The notes under the pieces: generated by a model
What the model was told of the DNA's origin: nothing
The model's database searches: none
Seen by the model: the letters and a program-made list of their open reading frames with translations, nothing else
Shown: positions 17,567 to 24,757 of the stretch, piece after piece
How the letters are laid out: each line of letters starts with the position of its first letter
Numbering within the stretch: the stretch's first letter is position 1
From: Lactobacillus crispatus
GTDB taxonomy: Bacteria > Bacillota > Bacilli > Lactobacillales > Lactobacillaceae
Length of the DNA: 64,000 bases
Assembly (NCBI RefSeq): GCF_018987235.1
Contig: NZ_CP072197.1
Coordinates: 124,001-188,000 of the forward strand
Direction of reading: 5' to 3'
Made by a program: the position numbers and the translations under genes

Positions 17567-18493
17567 CTACTTTTTTAATTTAAGAAACTTGTCAATAATA
17601 TCGATTACAAACGGATTGTCATGCATCCAACTATGTTCGGCGTCATCTTTACCGCGTACTTCTACTTCTTGATAAAAATGTGCTTTTGGGGCAACGATAT
17701 AGCGAATGCTTTTTGCGGAAACAACAGAGATGAATTTATCAGTATTTGTGTTATCTAAAACGTTGCCATAAATATTCAAGACCGAGATATCAGGATTGAA
17801 TTTGCGCCGATTAAAAAACAAATAAAGGTAGTGCGGGTTCATGACACTAGGCCGACCACTTTCGGTCAAATAGTTGACGTTTGGGATATCGCCCAAGTAA
17901 GTGACCCCGTCAAAAGGACCAGCGATAAAGGCACATTTTTTTAAATGTGGGAACGTTTTGCTGCGGTAGTGCTTCATTTCCGTGCGAATAATACATGGAC
18001 AGGCTAATGAATGAGCGACTGCAATATAGTTTTTAAAACCATATCTTTTAGCTAAAAAGGGCAGGACGAAGTTGAGATAATAGTCGATGCCATAGATACC
18101 GACTATTCGCTGGCGAAAAGCAACCTGCACGATAGGATGCTTGTCACTAGTCCAAGTTCCTTCTAATTTGAAATTTCCTAATAAATCAACGGTTACCTTT
18201 AAAAACTTGGGATTGCCCTTGTCATGAGTAGCGTGTTTCACCATCACGCGAGTGGTATAATCACCGCCGCGAAAGCCATGGAAATAAATAATGGGTACTT
18301 GTTTTAGATCGCTTTTTTCAATGTTTGCCTTATTTTCAATATGGCGCTTGTGTAATTTGAGGAAAATTCGCGTGGGAGCGAAGGTGGCCATCAGCCCCAA
18401 AGAAATCATGTTAAACATGCTAGGTTCTTCTTGGAGGTCATGTTTATGATCTTTTTCAACTTCTTCAGCATATTTTTTTGTGTTGAAAAACAT
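17567..18493 (-). CDS. DUF915 alpha/beta hydrolase
   Basis: ATG 18493 is chosen because AAGGTGG lies eight bases before it; an upstream in-frame ATG has no such site. The 308-residue protein shows VPIIYFHGFRGGDYTTRVMVKHA at the oxyanion region, the typical start of DUF915 lipase-like proteins. The nucleophile elbow is AVAHSLACPC, where glycine is replaced by alanine before the histidine-serine. The C-terminal acid and histidine are likely in NIYGNVLDNTNTD and DDAEHSWMHDN. The substrate is unknown; family members are lipase-like. Confidence 0.8.
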   Translation of the reverse strand: MFFNTKKYAEEVEKDHKHDLQEEPSMFNMISLGLMATFAPTRIFLKLHKRHIENKANIEKSDLKQVPIIYFHGFRGGDYTTRVMVKHATHDKGNPKFLKVTVDLLGNFKLEGTWTSDKHPIVQVAFRQRIVGIYGIDYYLNFVLPFLAKRYGFKNYIAVAHSLACPCIIRTEMKHYRSKTFPHLKKCAFIAGPFDGVTYLGDIPNVNYLTESGRPSVMNPHYLYLFFNRRKFNPDISVLNIYGNVLDNTNTDKFISVVSAKSIRYIVAPKAHFYQEVEVRGKDDAEHSWMHDNPFVIDIIDKFLKLKK

Positions 18494-18588
18494 TTTTACC
18501 ACCTTCTCTTTCTTTTTTCCTATAATAAAAGTTATGCAATAAGTATATTTTACCATTGGGTAAAGATTTTGGAATTTTAGAGGTAGAA

Positions 18589-19359
18589 ATGAAGTTTTAT
18601 GCAGTCAAAAAAGGACGTACTCCGGGAATATATCGGACTTGGGATGCAGCCAAAGAACAAATTGATGGCTTCTCTGGCGCTGAATATAAATCATTTGAAC
18701 AAATTACCGATGCCACAGATTACTTAGATTGGAATGCCCAAACTCAGAGCGATATCTTGCAAAAAGGTGAAGATAATTTACAAAACGCCGTAAAAAGGGT
18801 GCAACAAAAGAGCCAGGAAATAAAAAAAGCACCGCGAAAAAAGGCGAAGCAGTATAACCGTGTTAATAGCAGTCCTGCTGACTTCTTTGCGGTGACTTAT
18901 ACTGATGGTGGCACGCGCAATACTGGTGTTTATAAGGGCGGTCACGTTAAAAAGACCGATAAAGCAGCCTGGGCTTATTTAATTGAATGGGATGACCAGA
19001 AAGTTCATGGCTCCGGTGGTGAATATGGTGCTACTAACAATAAGATGGAGCAGACAGCATTGATTAATGCACTAAAAAAGCTGCTTGAGCTTGGTTTTAA
19101 CGATAAACATCTATTATTTGTTCTTGATTCGCAGTATGTGTTGAATGCGATTAATAAGCATTGGCTACAAGGCTGGAAAAAACGTGGTTGGAGACGTTCT
19201 TCTGGACCATTGGCTAATGTGGCGGAATGGCAGGAATTAGATCGGTTATTAAAGGAATTTCCTGATAGTACGTTTGAATGGACGAAAGGTCACGCTAATA
19301 ATCGCGGTAATGAATTTGTCGATCATGAATTGAACCGTTATATGGATCAAAAAATGTAA
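18589..19359 (+). CDS. rnhA: Ribonuclease HI with N-terminal hybrid-binding domain
   Basis: ATG 18589 after GAGGTAG is preferred over the upstream TTG. Residues 1-45 (MKFYAVKKGRTPGIYRTWDAAKEQ) are the caulimovirus-type RNA/DNA hybrid-binding domain seen in Firmicute RNases H1. After a Lys-rich linker the catalytic domain follows: the first D in TYTDGGTRNTG, the E in NNKMEQTAL, the D in LDSQYV and the last D in NEFVDHELN. It degrades RNA in RNA-DNA hybrids. Confidence 0.93.
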   Translation: MKFYAVKKGRTPGIYRTWDAAKEQIDGFSGAEYKSFEQITDATDYLDWNAQTQSDILQKGEDNLQNAVKRVQQKSQEIKKAPRKKAKQYNRVNSSPADFFAVTYTDGGTRNTGVYKGGHVKKTDKAAWAYLIEWDDQKVHGSGGEYGATNNKMEQTALINALKKLLELGFNDKHLLFVLDSQYVLNAINKHWLQGWKKRGWRRSSGPLANVAEWQELDRLLKEFPDSTFEWTKGHANNRGNEFVDHELNRYMDQKM

Positions 19360-19360
19360 G

Positions 19361-19389
19361 AAAAAAAGGCTACACTGTAGCCTTTTTTA
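19361..19389. terminator. Terminator shared by rnhA and the convergent DUF1002 gene
   Basis: AAAAAAAGGCTACA and TGTAGCCTTTTTT form a compact hairpin with A and T tails on both strands. It slightly overlaps the stop of the minus-strand gene. Confidence 0.8.
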
Positions 19390-20340
19390 ATTTAAAATAA
19401 CGCCGCCGAACAAACCACTAAAGAACTTAACGATTTGATCCCACAAATTTTGTAACCAGTTGCGGTTTTCTTGGGTATTAAATTTATTGAAGATATTTTT
19501 AGCTCCATTTTGAATCTGACTGGATAATTTCGAAGCTTGTTGCTTGAAGTTACCGTCCTTCAATGCCCCTGAATCACGAATTTCAATTAGAAGATTGACA
19601 ATTTGATTTTTTTGATTGTTGTTGATGGTGTCACCTAAGTGGTTAATATTAATTTGATTGTTGACAATGTCGCGAATTTGACTGTCGGTAATGTTTTGCC
19701 CTTGTTTAGCCATCTCATTCTTGGCACCGGCAACCGCATTGTTCAATTGAGCATCTGAATAACCTTTTTTGTTTTTATTATCTTGGGTAATCCCAGACAA
19801 GGTATTCATTTCATCTTGAGCGGCATTAACTTGCTTTTGATTTAATGCATTGCCATTTTTAGCATAGGCAGCATAAACTCCAGCTAATGCCCCTGAACCA
19901 TCAATTGGAATAGCGCTAGTAACATAAATGTTGGCATCGCTGATGCCGGCGGTCAGGGCTGCGTTTTTGTACTGGTTGGCAGTAATAGTCGTGATATTAT
20001 TTTTACCATCGTAGTCTAAAATTTTAACGTTGATTCCGCTGCCTGAGCTGGTCTTTTGGATCATCGCACTGGACCAAACACCGGATGAAGTGGTGAAATT
20101 ATCACCAGAGGGATTTAAATATTTAACCAGATCTGAGCCGGTAACAGTAATTGTTTGATAATTACCACCGTTTAGTGGGGCAGTTAAGGTCTTTAATGTG
20201 CCTTGCTTTTGCGCATCAGTTAATGATGTACCTAAGGTAACTACAGGTGTATCATCATCTGCTAATACTGGCTTAGTAAATGAGATCATCGCGACCACGC
20301 TTAATAACATTGCTGTGAGTAGTGTGATAAATTTCTTCAT
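19387..20340 (-). CDS. Secreted DUF1002 protein
   Basis: The start is ATG 20340, where a signal peptide begins (MKKFITLLTAMLLSVVAMISF, cleavage likely after VLA). The first half carries the DUF1002 pattern (VVTLGTSLTDAQKQGTLKTL...TITVTGSDLVKYLNPSG). The second half is helical and Asn/Gln-rich and ends with a hydrophobic tail (IVKFFSGLFGGVILN). Homologues include Bacillus YpuA; the function is not known. It should be released or surface-attached. A purine-rich stretch (AGAAGAAA) serves as ribosome binding site. Confidence 0.8.
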   Translation of the reverse strand: MKKFITLLTAMLLSVVAMISFTKPVLADDDTPVVTLGTSLTDAQKQGTLKTLTAPLNGGNYQTITVTGSDLVKYLNPSGDNFTTSSGVWSSAMIQKTSSGSGINVKILDYDGKNNITTITANQYKNAALTAGISDANIYVTSAIPIDGSGALAGVYAAYAKNGNALNQKQVNAAQDEMNTLSGITQDNKNKKGYSDAQLNNAVAGAKNEMAKQGQNITDSQIRDIVNNQININHLGDTINNNQKNQIVNLLIEIRDSGALKDGNFKQQASKLSSQIQNGAKNIFNKFNTQENRNWLQNLWDQIVKFFSGLFGGVILN

Positions 20341-20508
20341 TTTTTCTTCTTTTCTTCTTTTCTTCCTTTTTGATCGAATATTTATTCTTGTAATACGGAA
20401 CATTATACTAAATATTTTTCAAAAGTGAATTAAACAACACGTAAAACTTTCTTAATTTCGACCTTATTATTGAAGATGGTATAATAAAGAGCAACAAAGG
20501 GGGACAAT

Positions 20509-21321
20509 ATGTTACAAGTGCCTAAGTTAACCATCATCATGCCTGTTTATAACACGGCGCAATACTTGCCACGTGCTTTTGATGCTCTGCTTAATCAAGT
20601 TGACAAGAGCTTCAAATTGCTTGTAGTAGATGATGGCTCAACAGATAATTCGGTTGAGGTAGCCGAAAGCTATGCCAATCGTTTTCCATATTTTAAAATA
20701 ATTAAAAAGAAAAATGGCGGCCCATCCGATGCACGTAATGTTGGGATGCAGTATCTCGACACACCATATGTTACCTTTCATGATGGTGATGATTGGGTGG
20801 ATCCAGGCTACACGTCCTTTTTTATTCATGCTTTTGAAAGGCATCCAGATGTCAGCTTAGTATCGTGTGGCTATTGGATGGATTATCCTGACAAAAAGCA
20901 ACGCGTTGTTGGTCGACCAGAAGGTGGCTATTTAACGCGCGGTGAAACTTATTTGAAGTTGACTAATGTCTTTAGCTCACCAATGAAAGGATATAGCTGG
21001 AACAAGGCCTATAAAACTGCCATTATTAAGAAATATCATTTGAAGTTTGATAAGGATATTTCACTACTGGAAGATCAGATCTTTAACGTTAAATATATTT
21101 CTGTGGCTAAAGGCGTCTATTACACGCAAAAGCCGTATTACCACTACTGGCAGAGAAAGGGCAGCATTATTCACCAGCCTAATATTAAAAAAGTTGCGGA
21201 TAATTTCCGGGGAAATTACCGGGTTTGGAGCAAAATTATCAGTACAATGATGAAAGACCGCGAGGAAGAAAAGATGCGTAAGAAGTTAGAGCGACAGCAG
21301 GCCTTGCGTGATAGTGAATAG
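20509..21321 (+). CDS. Family-2 glycosyltransferase
   Basis: GT-A motifs are clear: TIIMPVYNTAQYL, LLVVDDGSTDNS, the sugar-handling GGPSDARN and the metal site HDGDDWVDP. There are no membrane helices in the 270 residues, so it is a soluble transferase that adds a sugar to a glycolipid or teichoic-acid type acceptor; the sugar is unknown. AAAGGGGG precedes the ATG. The hydrolase gene follows after 8 bases, so the pair is probably cotranscribed. Confidence 0.88.
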   Translation: MLQVPKLTIIMPVYNTAQYLPRAFDALLNQVDKSFKLLVVDDGSTDNSVEVAESYANRFPYFKIIKKKNGGPSDARNVGMQYLDTPYVTFHDGDDWVDPGYTSFFIHAFERHPDVSLVSCGYWMDYPDKKQRVVGRPEGGYLTRGETYLKLTNVFSSPMKGYSWNKAYKTAIIKKYHLKFDKDISLLEDQIFNVKYISVAKGVYYTQKPYYHYWQRKGSIIHQPNIKKVADNFRGNYRVWSKIISTMMKDREEEKMRKKLERQQALRDSE

Positions 21322-21329
21322 GGGAAAAC

Positions 21330-21986
21330 ATGAAAGAAAAAGTTAATGGAGTCGAAATTTATTATCATAAGTTAGGTAAAGGTGAGCCTTTGCTTTTACT
21401 ACATGGACATCACTTAGATGGCGGTATGTTTGATAAAATTGTGGCTCCGCTTTCCCTTTATTACACTGTCTATGTGCTTGATATGCGAGGCCATGGTTTA
21501 AGTGAAGGCGACATCGCTGAACACTACAAGACTGAAGTAGAAGACGTTTATACCTTTATTAAACAGATTGGCATTGAAGGCTGCTATTGCTTCGGTTTTG
21601 ATGCAGGTGGTCTGGTGGCAATGATGCTAGCTAGAAAACATCCAACGATCTTTAAGAAGATGATTGTAGCTGGCGTTTTCGTTAATGGTGCAGGCATTAG
21701 ACCATATCACTACTTAACGGAAGGCTTTCATCGCTTTTTGAGACTTGATCGTGACAGCCGCGTAGAGTTGACTGAGTCCTTTATTTCAGTAGATGACTTG
21801 AAGAAGATTACTACGCCAACTCTTTGTGTAGTAGGTGAAAAAGACTGGGTTAAGGTTGAGCATGTACGTTGGTATAGCCAATTTATGCCTAATGCGCGGT
21901 TGGTGATTATGCCACGGCAGACGCATGATAGTTATGCAGTGCGCAGTTTAAAACTGCTGGATTTGATTAAAGGATTTTGTAGGTAG
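21330..21986 (+). CDS. Alpha/beta hydrolase with Asp at the nucleophile position
   Basis: The fold is evident: LLLHGHHLDGGMFD (oxyanion hole), VYVLDMRGHGLSEG, then GFDAGGLVAMML where the nucleophile elbow stands, and late D and H in VVGEKDWVK and RQTHDSYAV. The elbow residue is Asp91 instead of Ser. Among alpha/beta hydrolases, Asp nucleophiles occur in haloalkane and fluoroacetate dehalogenases and epoxide hydrolases. At 218 residues the protein has only a small lid. Its terminator now lies beyond the IS982 copy inserted three bases after the stop. Confidence 0.75.
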   Translation: MKEKVNGVEIYYHKLGKGEPLLLLHGHHLDGGMFDKIVAPLSLYYTVYVLDMRGHGLSEGDIAEHYKTEVEDVYTFIKQIGIEGCYCFGFDAGGLVAMMLARKHPTIFKKMIVAGVFVNGAGIRPYHYLTEGFHRFLRLDRDSRVELTESFISVDDLKKITTPTLCVVGEKDWVKVEHVRWYSQFMPNARLVIMPRQTHDSYAVRSLKLLDLIKGFCR

Positions 21987-21989
21987 AAT

Positions 21990-22954
21990 ACGCGTGGTGC
22001 TAGTTAAATCTTTCTAGACAATAAGCCAAATTATAAGCTAAAATTGCAATTTCCAACCGGCTTTGAAAGCCTATCAGACTACGTGCTCGATTGTTCTCGG
22101 CATTGTAATAGGTCAGAAGCGAAAAGTCGCTTTCAATTGTTCTGCGAATAGCCATCAATTGATGATCATTGTGCTTTTTAGCTCCTGTCATATTTTTACG
22201 ATATGGTGTCCAAAGTTCATAACCCATTTGTTTTAGCTGTTGATGCAGTTCTTTGCCTAAATAGCCTTCGTCGCCAAGAAGATAGTAATTAGATGGATGT
22301 GCATTTTCCATCAGTTCAACTGTCTCCTTGGCATCATGAACTGATGCTTTTGTTACGACATAATCAAGAATGTAACCGTCATCGCTAACAATGGCATGAA
22401 CTTTGAAACCATAGAAGTAAATTTTCTTGGTGGCCTTATAACCAATGTTGGCATAACCGCGAAAAATTTTAGCACGATAGTTGCGAATTGGTTGGCAAAC
22501 AGGTACCGGAAAGCTGTCAATGATCAAGAAATGTCCATTCAGGTCAACCTTTTTATTCATTTCTTGCCGTATCTGATAAATCAATTGCAATAGCTGACGT
22601 GAACGCCGATTAAAACGTGAGTGTGATAAACAATTGAAACATTCACAGAATCTTCTTTGTGATTCAATTCCTGTCTTAGCTTGCCAGATAAGTAAAGCCA
22701 AAATCAGACTGTCCGTAGTTTTAATTTGATCAATATTTCGCCGATGAGTAAACTCAGCCGGTGCATACAAACGATACCAGTGCCGACAAATTATCACTAA
22801 ATCTTTAAAACTAACTTGTAAATGGTGGCTAAAACGCTTAAGCTTAAGGCAGTTCAATCAGATCAGACTCTTTTCTATTATTACTATTTACAAGTCGAGT
22901 CTAACAAGATTGGACTTTTTTATTAACTAAAACGATTTAACTAGCACCACGCGT
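21990..22954 (-). mobile_element. IS982-family insertion sequence, copy 1
   Basis: The element is 965 bp with perfect terminal inverted repeats beginning ACGCGTGGTGCTAG. The target duplication is aggtagaat (21981-21989 and 22955-22963). A copy of the same length with an identical transposase lies at 28981-29945 in inverted orientation, with a different duplication. The insertion separates the hydrolase gene from its own terminator (22969-22996). Confidence 0.95.
22000..22857 (-). CDS. IS982-family transposase, copy 1
   Basis: The 285-residue DDE transposase shows LIIDSFPVPVCQPIRN (first D), SVHDAKETVEL and LLGDEGYLGKEL (second D), and RRTIESDFSLL (E), the spacing of IS982 enzymes. Translation appears to begin at TTG 22857, directly after an in-frame TGA. 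No disabling change is seen. The protein is identical to that of copy 2. Confidence 0.92.
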   Translation of the reverse strand: MNCLKLKRFSHHLQVSFKDLVIICRHWYRLYAPAEFTHRRNIDQIKTTDSLILALLIWQAKTGIESQRRFCECFNCLSHSRFNRRSRQLLQLIYQIRQEMNKKVDLNGHFLIIDSFPVPVCQPIRNYRAKIFRGYANIGYKATKKIYFYGFKVHAIVSDDGYILDYVVTKASVHDAKETVELMENAHPSNYYLLGDEGYLGKELHQQLKQMGYELWTPYRKNMTGAKKHNDHQLMAIRRTIESDFSLLTYYNAENNRARSLIGFQSRLEIAILAYNLAYCLERFN

Positions 22955-22968
22955 AGGTAGAATATATG

Positions 22969-22996
22969 AGGCATCTGGAAAAGATGTCTTTTTTTA
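22969..22996 (+). terminator. Original terminator of the GT2-hydrolase transcript, displaced by IS982
   Basis: GGCATCT and AGATGTC form the stem, followed by eight T. It is now 980 bases from the gene it served and lies just before the Rgg-like gene. Confidence 0.7.
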
Positions 22997-23022
22997 TAAA
23001 TTTGATAAGGGGTGTAATTAAG

Positions 23023-23811
23023 ATGACAATCGGTGAAGCGTTAAAAGAAGAACAAAAACGATTGGGATTAACATCTGAGGCAATGGCTGCGGGTGTGATT
23101 ACTAAAGGAACATATTCTAAAGTCGTAAATGGAAAGCAGCGCTTGAGCAGTGACTTATTGGTTGAAATTCTTTTTAAGCATGATATTGATGTTAGTGATT
23201 TTTTTGAAATGATAAAGAGTACATATATGTCGAAAGAAAAGTTTGAAGAGGAAATATTAACTAAAAAATTCAAATTGGCTTTAGATAATCATGAAATTCA
23301 AAAAGCAAAAAAGATTGCATTAAAGTTAAGAAACACAAGTAATAATCCATATTTGCTTTGGCAATTTCAAATAGCACTTGCGTATTTGGAACATACTGAA
23401 AATGAATTGACAATTGAATTTAAAAATAAAATTGTTAATGAAATTAATCAAACTGATAATTGGACTGAAAACATAGATGTGCTCAGATTATTTACTAATT
23501 CTATGCAAATTTTATCGGTTGAACGAGTTGATGTAGAGATGAGAGTGTTTTTTCACAGAGTATCACGATCTAATAATATTTCAGAAAGTATGCAAGAAAG
23601 ATATGCAATAGTTTGTGATAACTATCTTCATTTTTTGTTTGATAGATGTATTCGATGCGGTGAAAATTATAATAATTCTCATGAAAATGTGAAGTCAGCA
23701 ATAAATTATTTGTGTGATTTAGATTCTACTGCTCACTTAATGATCTATAAAGTTACTGGAACGTATTATAAATATGTTTTTGATAAAAAGTTTGATGATG
23801 CAAAAAAATAA
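23023..23811 (+). CDS. Rgg/RopB-like peptide-responsive transcriptional regulator
   Basis: ATG 23023 follows AAGGGGTG with good spacing. Residues 1-60 form an XRE-type helix-turn-helix (MTIGEALKEEQKRLGLTSEA...SDLLVEILFKHDIDVSDFFE). Residues 70-262 are all-helical repeats as in the peptide-binding half of Rgg/RNPP regulators (LLWQFQIALAYLEH). It stands directly before a 10-codon ORF and the YcaO operon, which suggests local peptide-controlled activation. The protein stops at KKFDDAKK inside a run of seven A. With one more A the frame would continue KIRQELLSLGCTAGVKNWPI to 23867, a plausible natural C-terminal helix. A recent frameshift or slippage site is therefore possible. Codon use is AT-richer than in the neighbouring core genes. 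Confidence 0.8.
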   Translation: MTIGEALKEEQKRLGLTSEAMAAGVITKGTYSKVVNGKQRLSSDLLVEILFKHDIDVSDFFEMIKSTYMSKEKFEEEILTKKFKLALDNHEIQKAKKIALKLRNTSNNPYLLWQFQIALAYLEHTENELTIEFKNKIVNEINQTDNWTENIDVLRLFTNSMQILSVERVDVEMRVFFHRVSRSNNISESMQERYAIVCDNYLHFLFDRCIRCGENYNNSHENVKSAINYLCDLDSTAHLMIYKVTGTYYKYVFDKKFDDAKK

Positions 23812-23870
23812 GGCAAGAATTATTATCGTTAGGCTGTACTGCTGGCGTAAAAAACTGGCCTATATAAAAT

Positions 23871-23918
23871 AATAGCCAATTAATATGTTTCTTATATGAA
23901 ACATATTAATTGGCTATT
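23871..23918. repeat. Perfect 21-bp inverted repeat downstream of the Rgg-like gene
   Basis: The arms at 23871-23891 and 23898-23918 are perfectly complementary with a 6-base loop (ttatat). No T run follows on the plus strand, so it is not a classic terminator. It could be a terminator or processing hairpin for the regulator mRNA, or a protein-binding site. Confidence 0.75.
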
Positions 23919-23921
23919 TAC

Positions 23922-23944
23922 GTATCATGATAAAGTTGTGATAC
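23922..23944. promoter_or_regulatory. Inverted repeat before the short peptide ORF, possible operator
   Basis: GTATCA at 23922-23927 and TGATAC at 23939-23944 face each other 30 bases upstream of the 10-codon ORF. The position fits a binding site for the Rgg-like regulator. The functional role is inferred. Confidence 0.35.
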
Positions 23945-23973
23945 AAATATGAAATATATGAGGAGATGATGAG

Positions 23974-24006
23974 ATGGACTGGTTTCAGTTTCCATTTATC
24001 GGATGA
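23974..24006 (+). CDS. Short peptide MDWFQFPFIG, candidate leaderless signal peptide
   Basis: ATG 23974 lies eight bases after a perfect AGGAG (23961-23965), and ten codons follow before TGA. The peptide is strongly hydrophobic and aromatic (W, three F, P, I) and has one acidic residue near its start, like the active pheromones that bind Rgg and RNPP regulators. No secretion leader is present. A known parallel is the leaderless eight-residue signal of Streptococcus pyogenes, encoded beside ropB and bound by RopB. Here the peptide sits between an Rgg-like gene and the operon it probably controls. Alternatives are a translated leader with no signalling role or a chance ORF; the ribosome binding site argues against chance. 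Confidence 0.55.
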   Translation: MDWFQFPFIG

Positions 24007-24028
24007 TTTAATCTGATAATGATATCAA

Positions 24029-24048
24029 ATACAACGATTGTGTTGTAT
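24029..24048. promoter_or_regulatory. Palindrome upstream of the YcaO operon promoter, possible operator
   Basis: ATACAAC and GTTGTAT flank a 6-base spacer. A perfect -10 box, TATAAT, follows at 24091-24096 with no good -35, as expected for an activator-dependent promoter. The operon's first start codon is at 24130. Confidence 0.4.
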
Positions 24049-24129
24049 GGCTACATAACTTAAATGAGACGTTCTGATATTATTAAGCTCTATAATATGG
24101 GTTTGATTACTGTTAAAGGAGTAATTTTT

Positions 24130-24755
24130 ATGGGTGGAATCAATTGTGGACAATCAAATAATAGATCTCCTCATAATGGGAGAGCTGGATTTTCAATGCA
24201 TTATGCTTTTGTTATGAAAGATGTATTTACATTAAACAAGATTTATTCAGAAGTTAATATTTTTCTAGAAGATCTCGTAGTAAATGAATTACATAACTCT
24301 CAGAAAGCACTGGAAAATCGTAACTCTGTAATCAAAGCTCTAAAAACTTTAAATCAGGAATTGAATACAACAAAAACTGATATTAAAAAGGCAGAATTAA
24401 CATTAGAGCCGTATTTTGCTCAGAGAGAATTAAAAGAAGGTTTTATTAGACCATTTCGTGAAAACAACACAATTAATGAATCACACAAAATGTTCAGTCT
24501 CTTGGTTATGAGTTTGCTTCAGATGTAGCAGAGGAAGAGATCAGAAAGGGAATGTTTCAGCTGGCTATTAGGGATGCAAAAAATAATGTTACTGCATTAA
24601 TGACTAATTTAACAGCCAAGCTTAGTGCACTATTTAGTTTAGTGAGTTCTTATTGTTTATTAGAATATACTTCACATACTAGTTTAACAGGCGCTAACTT
24701 GACTTTTAAAGATCTAGGAATTGATTCAGAGAAGGATATGAAAAAGGAAGCATAG
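24130..24755 (+). pseudogene. Unrecognised YcaO-operon protein, interrupted by a frameshift
   Basis: AAAGGAG precedes ATG 24130. The frame encodes a mostly helical, charged protein starting MGGINCGQSNNRSPHNGRAG, then stops at 24528. From 24480 to 24755 a second frame (SLGYEFASDVAEEEIRKGMFQLAIRDAKNN...) continues the same helical character and ends ten bases before the YcaO ribosome binding site region. Adding one base near the A run at 24487-24490 joins them into about 208 residues. I cannot assign a family. By position it may be a partner of the YcaO enzyme, a leader-binding protein or a large precursor. Whether this is decay, a programmed shift or a sequencing error cannot be told from the window. 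Confidence 0.6.
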
Positions 24756-24757
24756 TT

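Noticed and set aside
23966..24016. Alternative 16-codon ORF MMRWTGFSFHLSDDLI overlapping the short peptide in another frame
   Set aside because: Its ATG codons are 0-3 bases from the AGGAG, too close for initiation, while the 10-codon frame has ideal spacing.
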